Shown piece by piece: positions 29,568 through 36,606 of a DNA stretch of 64,000 nt; positions within the stretch are counted from its first letter, which is position 1; every line of letters begins with the position of its first letter. A program made the translations under genes and the position numbers. The stretch comes from Metallumcola ferriviriculae (GTDB taxonomy: Bacteria > Bacillota > JADQBR01): assembly GCF_035573695.1 (NCBI RefSeq), contig NZ_CP121694.1, positions 1,898,501-1,962,500 on the forward strand, in the 5' to 3' direction. Below the pieces are notes generated by a model that saw only the letters and a list, made by a program, of their open reading frames with translations, was not told the origin of the DNA and did not search any database.

Positions 29568-30716
29568 CTAGTTGTCCTCCTCTATGGTCAATGCCTGATC
29601 TAGGTCATTGATAAGATCTCCCACGTGCTCGATACCCACCGATAATCTAAGCAGGCAATCTGTGATACCGAGCTCATCGCGTATTTCTTTTGGAATATCG
29701 GCATGGGTCTGCTGGCAGGGAAATGTAATTAAGCTTTCTACTCCGCCTAAGCTTTCAGCAAAGGAAATCAGCTTTAACCGGTTTAAAACCGTCCCAATAA
29801 GTGCTGGCTGGGCTACCTCAAAAGAAATCATAGCACCAAAACCTGTACAGTTTTTTGTCATGATTTGATAGCCGGGATGTTCCTTTAAGCCCGGGTAATA
29901 CACACTTTTTACTTGAGGATGTTTCTTTAACCAATGTACCAGTTCAAAGGCATTTTTCTGGCTTTGCTCTAACCGTACTGCCAGTGTTTTAAGCCCTCGA
30001 AGCAGCAGCCAAGAATCCTGTGGTCCCAAAATTGAACCGATGGAATTCTGAATGAAGCCCAGCTTTTCTCCTAAGCCCGGGTCTTTTACTGCAATTAAGC
30101 CGGCGACAAGGTCGTTATGACCACCCAGGTACTTACTCGCACTGTGAATCACAATATCTGCTCCCAGAGACAGTGGCTGCTGCCAGTAAGGAGTCATAAA
30201 GGTATTATCTACGGCTAACAATAAACCGTGGCGCCGGGCAAAATCAGCAATTAAACTGATATCAGCAATTTTCATCATCGGGTTAGACGGGCTTTCAATT
30301 AAAATGCCTTTGGTTATGCCCTTAACAGCCTTTTCCATTTGAGCCAAATCACTGGTATTGACGTAGGTCACTTTTAAACCAAGGGAGGCATAGATTTGCT
30401 CCAATAGGCGGTAAGTACCCCCATAAAGGTCATTGGACACAATGATATGATCACCGCTTTTAAAAAGGTGGATAAAAGCAGAGATTGCTGCCATGCCTGA
30501 AGAAAAGGCCAGCCCGCGGGTTCCCGATTCCAATTCAGCGATACTTTTCTCTACGGCTTCTCGGGTGGGGTTACCAGTTCGGGAATAGTCGTAACCGGTG
30601 CTTTCTGTAAGGCCTGGATGTTTAAATGTAGCAGTCTGGTAAATGGGCATGCTGATGCTTCCGGTCTTCTCATTTTTTGACACCCCGGCCCAGACACATT
30701 TGGTTTCAATCTTCAA
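29568..30716 (-). CDS. Cystathionine gamma-synthase/gamma-lyase family PLP enzyme
   Basis: 382 residues of the Cys/Met-metabolism PLP family. The PLP lysine is Lys195 in HSASKYLGGHNDL, with YSRTGNPTREA and the C-terminal LRLSVGIEHVGDLI. Whether it works as synthase (MetB/MetI) or lyase (MccB) cannot be told from sequence. The SAM-I riboswitch directly upstream shows that it is made when SAM is low, which fits methionine synthesis or transsulfuration. Plus-strand sanA ends 25 bases away, convergent. Confidence 0.92.
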   Translation of the reverse strand: MKIETKCVWAGVSKNEKTGSISMPIYQTATFKHPGLTESTGYDYSRTGNPTREAVEKSIAELESGTRGLAFSSGMAAISAFIHLFKSGDHIIVSNDLYGGTYRLLEQIYASLGLKVTYVNTSDLAQMEKAVKGITKGILIESPSNPMMKIADISLIADFARRHGLLLAVDNTFMTPYWQQPLSLGADIVIHSASKYLGGHNDLVAGLIAVKDPGLGEKLGFIQNSIGSILGPQDSWLLLRGLKTLAVRLEQSQKNAFELVHWLKKHPQVKSVYYPGLKEHPGYQIMTKNCTGFGAMISFEVAQPALIGTVLNRLKLISFAESLGGVESLITFPCQQTHADIPKEIRDELGITDCLLRLSVGIEHVGDLINDLDQALTIEEDN

Positions 30717-30752
30717 TTTGGTTACCTCCTTATGTAGGCAAATAAACCCAAC

Positions 30753-30778
30753 AAAAAAACTCCTCAGATGAGGAGTTT
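30753..30778 (-). terminator. Riboswitch-controlled terminator
   Basis: On the minus strand AAACTCCTC pairs with GAGGAGTTT and is followed by a U-run (30753-30759). It is the expression platform of the SAM-I riboswitch; the aptamer's 3' side (GATGAG) can take part in the alternative pairing. Confidence 0.88.
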
Positions 30779-30872
30779 ACCGATTCTCATCTGGCAGGAA
30801 TTGGCACCTTGCAGTCAGCAGGTTGCCGTGGCGTCATGGGGCCTGTCCCTCAACCACTCTTGATAAGAGTTT
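30779..30872 (-). promoter_or_regulatory. SAM-I (S-box) riboswitch aptamer
   Basis: Reading the minus strand: CTTATCAAGAG, then GGTTGAGGGACAGGCCC, ATGA, the core CGGCAACC, then GGTGCCAATTCCTGCC and CAGATGAGA. These are the conserved segments of the S-box in the right order. Followed by a terminator and then the PLP gene start with a GGAGG-type site. High SAM should stop transcription. Confidence 0.95.
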
Positions 30873-30897
30873 ATTTACATTTGGTGATGTGCATACA

Positions 30898-30926
30898 ATT
30901 GTAATATGTAATTCCAAGCATGTCAA
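30898..30926 (-). promoter_or_regulatory. Promoter of the SAM-I riboswitch transcript
   Basis: Minus strand TTGACA (30926-30921), 17-base spacer, TACAAT (30903-30898). Confidence 0.75.
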
Positions 30927-30992
30927 ATATGAGCAGTACCTAATACCTCCCAGCCTTTTACATCAGAAAAGAGTCTTATCAAATTCGAAGAC

Positions 30993-31021
30993 TTGACTAT
31001 CAGGGTTTAGAAGAGTAAAAT
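30993..31021 (+). promoter_or_regulatory. Promoter of tRNA-Thr
   Basis: TTGACT (30993-30998), 17-base spacer, TAAAAT (31016-31021), 36 bases before the tRNA. Confidence 0.75.
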
Positions 31022-31056
31022 ATTTAATGCTGATAAAAAAATATATATTATGTTAT

Positions 31057-31131
31057 GCTGATGTGGCTCAGAGGTAGAGCAGCGCACTCGTAATGCGCAG
31101 GTCGTCGGTTCAAATCCGACCATCAGCTCCA
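31057..31131 (+). tRNA. tRNA-Thr (anticodon CGU, CCA encoded)
   Basis: Acceptor GCTGATG/CATCAGC pairs perfectly. D arm GCTC AGAGGTA GAGC, anticodon stem GCGCA/TGCGC with loop CTCGTAA (anticodon CGT), and T arm GTCGG TTCAAAT CCGAC are all present, and CCA is encoded. It reads ACG codons. The integrase and excisionase remnants just downstream suggest that its 3' end was used as an attachment site. Confidence 0.95.
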
Positions 31132-31158
31132 GAAAAACGTCGGCCCCGCAAGGGTTTC

Positions 31159-31234
31159 AGGGTTTGGTGGATATTGGTTCGGGTGAGGCAAAAGTGCTTT
31201 ATCAAACCGATATCAAACCAAACCCTATTTTTTA
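31159..31234 (+). terminator. Long hairpin and T-tract after tRNA-Thr
   Basis: AGGGTTTGGT (31159-31168) pairs with ACCAAACCCT (31217-31226), with further partial pairing inside, followed by ATTTTTT. It probably ends the tRNA transcript. Confidence 0.6.
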
Positions 31235-31596
31235 GCTTCTTGCAGGTATATCAGTAATGCTAGCAGCTTCTTGTTGTAGTGATGGTGCGACGTGGGAATA
31301 TATGTTGATTGTAACATCAATTGATGAATGACCTAAACGCTCTTGGACAACTTTTGGATGTACATTATTCAGCAAAAGAGAAGTCGCATGCGAATGCCGC
31401 AAATTATGAGGTGTAAGGCCAGGAATCCCTAGTTTCGCAACCATTTTGCGCATGTGTTTTGAGCTTCACGTTTTGAGTATACAGTGCGTGAGATATTTGC
31501 CCTTCTGCCAGTTTTAAGGTCAGTATAAGACACCATTACATCATAAACAGTTCCTCTTGTCTTCGTCTCTCGCTCTTCAATATGTCCTCTTGACAT
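31232..31596 (-). pseudogene. Tyrosine recombinase (integrase), internally deleted
   Basis: The 5' part starts at ATG 31596 after a GGAGG site and encodes about 58 residues of the N-terminal arm-binding domain (GTVYDVMVSYTDLKTGRR, ISRTVYSKREAQ). Near 31455 the frame changes and only the C-terminal catalytic part follows: LTPHNLRHSHATSLL, LGHSSIDVTINIYSHV, which holds the R-H-x-x-H box, the later His and the Tyr. Roughly 200 residues between are missing, including the first catalytic Arg. The protein cannot be active. It points away from tRNA-Thr, next to a putative excisionase, as in integrative elements. Confidence 0.85.
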
Positions 31597-31631
31597 CACT
31601 CGAACCTCCTTTGGCTTTACCCAGAGGACAT

Positions 31632-31883
31632 CTATTGTATATCACTATTTACTTGAATTTGCAACCACTTCTTTAATGAAACCAAAGGTACACGGATGTG
31701 TTTGCCAAGCCGTATAGAAGGTATAATATCGTCGCGTACTAACTCGTAGGCTTTTGTTCTTCCTATTCTTAAGATCTTAGCAACTTCAGGAACTGTAAGT
31801 AATACTTTATCTTCAAATAAAGCAAGCAAGGTTTCGTTAGAATTCTTTTCCTCAGTGGATGTAATTTTCCTGTCAGCAATCAC
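31632..31883 (-). CDS. Excisionase-like helix-turn-helix protein
   Basis: 83 residues with a MerR-type winged helix as in phage/ICE excisionases: LLTVPEVAKILRIGRTKAYE, then SIRLGKHIRVPLVSLKKWL. It sits upstream of the integrase remnant in the same orientation, the usual xis-int arrangement. A good ribosome site (GAGGAGGTGAG on the minus strand) precedes it. The IS4-type element has inserted about 36 bases upstream, probably cutting it off from its promoter. Confidence 0.75.
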   Translation of the reverse strand: MIADRKITSTEEKNSNETLLALFEDKVLLTVPEVAKILRIGRTKAYELVRDDIIPSIRLGKHIRVPLVSLKKWLQIQVNSDIQ

Positions 31884-31906
31884 CAGTTACTCACCTCCTC
31901 GTATAC

Positions 31907-31919
31907 AGACATTAAACAA
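31907..31919 (+). repeat. Left target-site duplication of the IS4-type element
   Basis: AGACATTAAACAA, identical to 33636-33648 on the other side of the element. Confidence 0.85.
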
Positions 31920-33635
31920 TAGGCGTTTGCAAAACGCCGCAACCCTTGCAAATTCTATCTTTTTTCTTGCTTAGTTATATAGAACTCCTCACTTGTCTTG
32001 TGTAAAATATAGTTAACAGGCAATATCTACATTCAACAAGAAAGGAGATCTATTCTGTGAAATTTAAACAATTATCCCTATCTGATATTTATGACGGTTG
32101 TCTTGATTTCGTTGATAAGGATAAACCTCGGTTTCTAGCGCTTCTTGAAGAGCATATTCAACTTTCAGAGTATATTTCGCTGAGTTTCTATCAGGCTTTT
32201 TACAAGCACTTTGGTCGCAAACGAAAATTTAAGCTTGAGTCTTTTCTTTATGCACTCATCATTCAGAGAATCTTTTCTATTCCTACAGATGCGCTTCTGA
32301 TTATTTTTTTGAATTTTTCCAAGGAAATCCGTGAATTCTGTGGTTTTTCTAAAGTACCTGATGCATCAAAATTTACACGATTTAAGCAAGATTTTTCTAA
32401 ACATCTTCAAACACTTTTTGATAACCTTGTTGATCAAACTGAACCTATTTGTGAGCAAATTAACTCAGAACTTGCTTCATATCTCGTCTTTGATACCTCT
32501 GGCGTTGAAGCTTACGTTACTGAGAATAATCCTAAGTTTATCAATCGCTTAATCAAGCAGCTTAAGTCTCAATACAAAGGCAACTCTTCTGTTGACCCAT
32601 ACAAAATGGCATACGGCATTATGCCTTCCTGCGCATCATCAAATCCAAATGTCAAACAGCTTTACATCAATGGCCATTTTTGCTATGTCTATAAATTTGG
32701 TATGCTCACAAATGGCCTTGGTATAGTCAGAAATATTTCCTTTTTTGATGAAGACTTTATAAATGCACACCCTGAAATCCCAATAGAGAAAAAGTCTGAT
32801 TCCCCTGATGAAGATAAATCCTTATCCGATTCTAAAGCACTTAAACCTGTTCTGCGCGACTTTTTTAAAACACATACTCATTTTAAACCCAGCACGTTTA
32901 TTGGCGATGCTGCTTTTGATACAAACGATTCCTATAACTTTTTATTGAAGGATTGTCACTTTTTAAAAACAGTCATTCCTCTGAACGAACGAGGTTCTAA
33001 GAACCTCCCTGAACCCGGGTTCAACGAATCTGGACAACCTCTGTGTCCGTTAGATTCTTCTTTACCCATGAAATATGAAGGTAAAGCGCCCTTAAGGAGT
33101 GGCGTTGTTAGAGATAAATGGGTTTGCCCAAAAATGAAGTGGAAAGGTTCTAAACGCATTACTTTATGTGAACATCCTTGCTCCGACTCTCCTTCTGGTA
33201 GAATGTTTTATACCTATCCTGAAAAAGACTTAAGACTTTATCCTGGCATTATTAGAGACACCCCTGAATGGATTGATATCTACAAAAATCGTTGCGTTAT
33301 TGAGCAAACCATTCAACACTTTAAATCCAATTTTGGCGTCGCCAACAGAAAAACTACAAATGCTTTAACCATTAAGGCTGACTTACTCCTTGCAGGAATT
33401 ACTCAACTGCTTACCGTTATTCTTGCAGACAAACTCCATAAACACGAACTCATCAGAAGCCTTAAACCTCTTTTGGCTTAGCAAATCCTTTATACTTGCT
33501 CTTTCAACCCGCAAAATACTTGCGGTTATTTGTGCCGAATTTTTTCTGTCCAACCTCTGCTTAAAATTTTCTGTCCTCTTTATTAAACTTTCTGATTAGC
33601 TGCCTACGTTAAATTTTGAATTTCGCAATTACCTA
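31920..33635 (+). mobile_element. Complete IS4-type insertion sequence, 1716 bp
   Basis: Bounded by imperfect inverted ends (left TAGGCGTTTGCAAAA; right, reversed, TAGGTAATTGCGAAA; 11 of 15 match) and by a perfect 13-bp direct repeat. A 13-bp duplication fits the IS4 family (about 9-13). One transposase gene fills the element. The codon use is more AT-rich than the flanking chromosome. The exact duplication suggests a fairly recent insertion. Confidence 0.85.
32057..33481 (+). CDS. IS4-family DDE transposase
   Basis: 474 residues. The N-terminal part (FKLESFLYALIIQRIF...ASKFTRFKQDF) resembles the DNA-binding domain shared by IS5/IS1182-type enzymes. The DDE triad is Asp146 (YLVFDTSGVEAYV), Asp284 (TFIGDAAFDTND) and Glu416. 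The last lies in YKNRCVIEQTIQHFK, exactly the IS4 signature Y-x2-R-x3-E-x6-K (Tyr409, Arg412, Glu416, Lys423). GTG/ATG start region follows AAAGGAG. No frameshift, so it is probably functional. Confidence 0.9.
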   Translation: MKFKQLSLSDIYDGCLDFVDKDKPRFLALLEEHIQLSEYISLSFYQAFYKHFGRKRKFKLESFLYALIIQRIFSIPTDALLIIFLNFSKEIREFCGFSKVPDASKFTRFKQDFSKHLQTLFDNLVDQTEPICEQINSELASYLVFDTSGVEAYVTENNPKFINRLIKQLKSQYKGNSSVDPYKMAYGIMPSCASSNPNVKQLYINGHFCYVYKFGMLTNGLGIVRNISFFDEDFINAHPEIPIEKKSDSPDEDKSLSDSKALKPVLRDFFKTHTHFKPSTFIGDAAFDTNDSYNFLLKDCHFLKTVIPLNERGSKNLPEPGFNESGQPLCPLDSSLPMKYEGKAPLRSGVVRDKWVCPKMKWKGSKRITLCEHPCSDSPSGRMFYTYPEKDLRLYPGIIRDTPEWIDIYKNRCVIEQTIQHFKSNFGVANRKTTNALTIKADLLLAGITQLLTVILADKLHKHELIRSLKPLLA

Positions 33636-33648
33636 AGACATTAAACAA
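33636..33648 (+). repeat. Right target-site duplication of the IS4-type element
   Basis: AGACATTAAACAA, identical to 31907-31919. Confidence 0.85.
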
Positions 33649-33804
33649 TCTATCCTGATGTTCTGCATTCTGGTTCCTTACTACATAAAGGACCAGTTGG
33701 TAATTTTAGTATAAGTGTAAAAAGGTAGATACAAATTTGCCAGTAAACGGTTCGTTCGCTCGTGCGTCCTTTTCCTGCCCATCAGGGGGTAGATAATACC
33801 TGCG

Positions 33805-34068
33805 GTGCCTGCGTTAAAACCAGGGGCCGCAGGGCCCCAAAAAGTGCAGGCGGAGAAAATAAGTAACCAACTTAAACAGACTATCGGCTCCTTAAAGAAA
33901 ACCCTGTTAGGCTCTAATGAAATATCTGCTGGCCAAGTCAACAGGGCGCTTGATGAAGGGAAGTACGTTGTGGAGAACTTTGTCCAGTATCAGCAGACGC
34001 TGGGTACAGATCTCGATGATATGAGAGAGCTGACATCCCTTCTTAAAAGGCAGATGCGAAAATTTTAG
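33805..34068 (+). CDS. Hypothetical 87-residue protein
   Basis: Not recognised. A charged, probably helical sequence (VQAEKISNQLKQTIGSLKK, then LTSLLKRQMRKF at the end) with no membrane segment. The start is uncertain: GTG at 33805 has GGGGG about 18 bases upstream, which is too far. It may be a 3' remnant of a larger gene cut off when the element next to it decayed. No neighbour suggests a function. Confidence 0.35.
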   Translation: MPALKPGAAGPQKVQAEKISNQLKQTIGSLKKTLLGSNEISAGQVNRALDEGKYVVENFVQYQQTLGTDLDDMRELTSLLKRQMRKF

Positions 34069-34720
34069 TCGAAAAAGAATAATCCTGGCGCTGACGGGGG
34101 AAAGAGGGGTTTTGTTAGTACCTTTTCTCTCGGTAATACTCCGATTTCCGGAATGCATTCCCAGGAAGACAATTAGCGGCAAAGTAGATGTAAACAGACT
34201 GTTAGCATGTACTACGCCTTATTCTAAAATCCCCGACTGCAAAAGAAACTGTTGTAGTCGGGGTTTCTTAATTTTCTAAAGACGGAAGGAGAGGTGCCTT
34301 ATGGCGCAACAAAAATTCAAGGACATTCAGACCAATTAGTTCAGGCGGCAACGTTGTTTGACAGCCAAGCTACAGACGCTATATTTTCAGTCTAAAAACA
34401 AATTGAACCCCCTGTGCTAAAGGGGTTTAATTTTAGAGTTGAAAATATGTTTTCATAGTAAGCGTCCCAAAAAGGTCGTATATCACATCACACAAGAAAG
34501 GCCCTCAATCAGTATGGTTGAGGGCCTTACAAATTGATAGGGTAAAGCACTGTAGTTATGTCTCTCTCAGTTTAAATAACGGCGCAAACCACTTTCCTCA
34601 GAAATGTCGTTTAAATAACAAAGAGCGCATTAACTCAAGTTAGCTTTCCGTTTGTTTCAGCGAAACAAACAGTTTAAAATACGCTTGCGAAAATTTTTCT
34701 TGGTTCTACACATTGCTTAG
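34069..34720. other. Gene-poor stretch with three hairpins
   Basis: A terminator-like hairpin CCCCGACT...AGTCGGGG lies at 34231-34263 with a T-rich tail. A ribosome site and ATG at 34301 lead to only 12 codons. A weaker hairpin AACCCC/GGGGTT lies at 34406-34427. An 11-bp perfect stem AAGGCCCTCAA/TTGAGGGCCTT lies at 34498-34528. No complete gene is seen; it looks like eroded sequence. Confidence 0.5.
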
Positions 34721-34855
34721 CTAATAGCTGCAAAATTGTTCTATTTGAATATAGGAATGGAAAAGGAAAAATAAAAGAGCGCCTAAAATTATAACCCCTG
34801 CGAATCCTAGTACCAATAACTGAGGCGGCCCCAGTTTATTTAGAATAGTGCTCAT
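34721..34855 (-). CDS. 44-residue TrkH/KtrB N-terminal stub
   Basis: Reads MSTILNKLGPPQLLVLGF, then a hydrophobic helix AGVIILGALLFFLF, then stops. This is the start of Trk/Ktr-type K+ channel subunits (short polar start, P-P-Q, first membrane helix), but the rest of the protein is absent. It begins 45 bases after the nhaA stop on the same strand, with AAGGAT upstream. It is either a truncated trkH once cotranscribed with nhaA, or a small one-helix membrane protein. I favour the remnant. Confidence 0.55.
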   Translation of the reverse strand: MSTILNKLGPPQLLVLGFAGVIILGALLFFLFHSYIQIEQFCSY

Positions 34856-34899
34856 TAAAAATCCTTCGATTGCTATTTATGTGTGGTTGAGATCTCTAT

Positions 34900-36078
34900 T
34901 TAAGCATTGCCCGGATTTTCCTGGACAGATTTCCTTATCCCTAATACTTTAGCCAAAAGGAACGCTATAAGCCCGGCACCGGCACTAAAAAGCGCCCCCA
35001 TCTTTGCCGCGCCTTGCACATCAGCACGTACAAAGGCTGCGCCCGCCATAAACAAAGCTACGGTTAGACCCGTTGCTGCTACAACAGCGGCTACCAAAAG
35101 TTCTTTTTGCCCCATACCATCAGGTAGTGGAAACCCAATCAGCCTAGCAATGTTAGCCAGAAGAGAAACCCCAATGGTTTTGCCCAGCAGCAGCCCGGCG
35201 AAGACAAGCCACGTTGCCGTACCGATGCTAGAAAACTGCACACCGGCATTTGTTAAGCCAAAGAAGAAAAGGCCAAAGTCCACTATTATCTTCCAATCGT
35301 GTTCGAAATGCGCCAAAGTGGAAATTTCGTCTTCACATTCATCGGAATCGAAAAGATGGCCGACCGGCCTCACCGGGTGCGGCAAAAACGGGATAACGAA
35401 TATTAATGCTAAAGCCGGATGCAGGTGGGCGTTATGCAGTCCTGTCCAGCTTAGTACCCCCGGAATTAATAGATAGGGCCAATAGTTTCTGACATTGATT
35501 TTTCTCAATGTATATGCCACGAGCATAGCAGCTAAAGTCAACAGTAACCAAATCGGTTCTGTGGGATGCAGCGGATCCGGGTAAAACACCGCAATAATGA
35601 TTAGACCAATTGCATCGTCTGCTATAGCCAGCAGCAGCAGAAACTTTACTGCGGGATGGCTTGCACCGAAGACAAATCGCGCTATTAGCCAAGCCAGGGC
35701 AATGTCTGTAGCCGTGGGAACGCCCCAACCCCTGATTAAATTTGGAGAACCAATTACAGAGTTTAAAATTAAGTACACTGCCACCGGTCCCAAAACTCCG
35801 CCCAAAGTGGCAAACAGAGGATTGATGGCTTTTTTTATGGGGTTCAAATCCCCGCCGGGCATGAGACTTTGGACAATTTCGACGCCGGCGATGGCAAAGA
35901 AAAAGACCATAAACACGTCGTTAATAAGAAAGTGAAAGTTTACCCCGGAGAATAATTCTTTTTCCATTAGCTCGTGATAACCGTCAGGGGCGATGTTTGC
36001 CCAAATTAAGGCTACTATTACACCCGCGATTAAGGGGATGGAAAATTCCCGGAGAAGTTCTACGGTTTTATTTTTCAT
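34900..36078 (-). CDS. nhaA: Na+/H+ antiporter NhaA
   Basis: Exports Na+ in exchange for protons, important at high sodium or alkaline pH. 392 residues, about 12 membrane helices. The ion-binding Asp pair is in AIADDAIGL (Asp154-Asp155), and the crossing-helix motif PTATDIALAW includes Asp125. A hydrophilic loop rich in acidic residues (LFDSDECEDEIS near 245) matches the NhaA cytoplasmic sensor region. ATG follows GAGAGG. The leader carries a c-di-AMP riboswitch and terminator, so expression should fall as c-di-AMP rises. Confidence 0.94.
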   Translation of the reverse strand: MKNKTVELLREFSIPLIAGVIVALIWANIAPDGYHELMEKELFSGVNFHFLINDVFMVFFFAIAGVEIVQSLMPGGDLNPIKKAINPLFATLGGVLGPVAVYLILNSVIGSPNLIRGWGVPTATDIALAWLIARFVFGASHPAVKFLLLLAIADDAIGLIIIAVFYPDPLHPTEPIWLLLTLAAMLVAYTLRKINVRNYWPYLLIPGVLSWTGLHNAHLHPALALIFVIPFLPHPVRPVGHLFDSDECEDEISTLAHFEHDWKIIVDFGLFFFGLTNAGVQFSSIGTATWLVFAGLLLGKTIGVSLLANIARLIGFPLPDGMGQKELLVAAVVAATGLTVALFMAGAAFVRADVQGAAKMGALFSAGAGLIAFLLAKVLGIRKSVQENPGNA

Positions 36079-36178
36079 ATTTTCAGATCCTCTCTAGATT
36101 ACAAAAGTTCCGATCTTTTGTATTTTTTCTTATGGTTATAAAGCAATTCTTAAAAATAAAAATGGTTGAAAAACAAAA

Positions 36179-36201
36179 AATCATGGAGAAGAACCATGAT
36201 T
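36179..36201 (-). terminator. Terminator of the nhaA leader
   Basis: AATCATGG/CCATGATT stem around a 7-base loop, followed on the minus strand by a U-run. Expression platform of the adjacent riboswitch; same stem as at 40373-40395. Confidence 0.85.
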
Positions 36202-36206
36202 CATAA

Positions 36207-36332
36207 AGATCATCTCCTTTTCCAACGCCTACGAGGTTAGCTGTCGGGTTCGGGTTGGGAAAAGTAACCCTACCTCTACATAGAGGACTCACCCCAGAAA
36301 ATTGGGTCCCCCGTTCCTAAAGGATTCGGCGA
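36207..36332 (-). promoter_or_regulatory. c-di-AMP (ydaO/yuaA) riboswitch upstream of nhaA
   Basis: The minus strand reads CGCCGAATCC, AGGAACGGGGGACCCAA, GGGGTGAGTCC, GGGTTACTTTTCCCAACCCG, ACAGCTAACCTCGTAGGCGT and GGAAAAGGAGA, the conserved blocks of the ydaO class in order. Known ydaO switches turn off K+ and osmolyte import genes when c-di-AMP is high. A near copy lies at 40405-40532. Confidence 0.95.
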
Positions 36333-36361
36333 TTGCGTTATTAACTTTAGTTTCTACATTA

Positions 36362-36389
36362 ATTCTACGCTTATGATTTATGTAGTCAA
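36362..36389 (-). promoter_or_regulatory. Promoter of the nhaA riboswitch transcript
   Basis: Minus strand TTGACT (36389-36384), 16-base spacer ending AAGCG, TAGAAT (36367-36362). The layout is the same as at the second riboswitch. Confidence 0.7.
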
Positions 36390-36530
36390 ATTAATTTAAA
36401 CTTTAAATAGCGCCAAAATGGTCTATGGTAATATCTGTACCAGCGACGTCTTGACAGATTCCTTGTTTCTTTCTAATTAGACACATTATGCTAAGGAATG
36501 CTCGTTAATTTATAATGCTAATGTGAGATA

Positions 36531-36566
36531 GAAATGTTGCCTCAGAACTTGTAGAGGCAACATTTC
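36531..36566. terminator. Perfect 13-bp hairpin after trkH
   Basis: GAAATGTTGCCTC (36531-36543) pairs with GAGGCAACATTTC (36554-36566). It lies between the trkH stop and the next promoter. There is no strong U-run on the minus side, so termination is likely but not certain. Confidence 0.55.
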
Positions 36567-36606
36567 TTGATAATCTTTACAATTTTAGAACTTGGCTCAC
36601 AGTATT

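Noticed and set aside
34900-36078. Long + strand frames opposite nhaA
   Set aside because: Shadows of a well-conserved membrane protein gene with riboswitch, ribosome site and catalytic residues on the minus strand.
36179-36332. The repeat at 36.2 and 40.4 kb as a transposable or MITE-like element
   Set aside because: It is a pair of c-di-AMP riboswitches with terminators, each in the leader of a gene; there are no inverted ends or target duplications.
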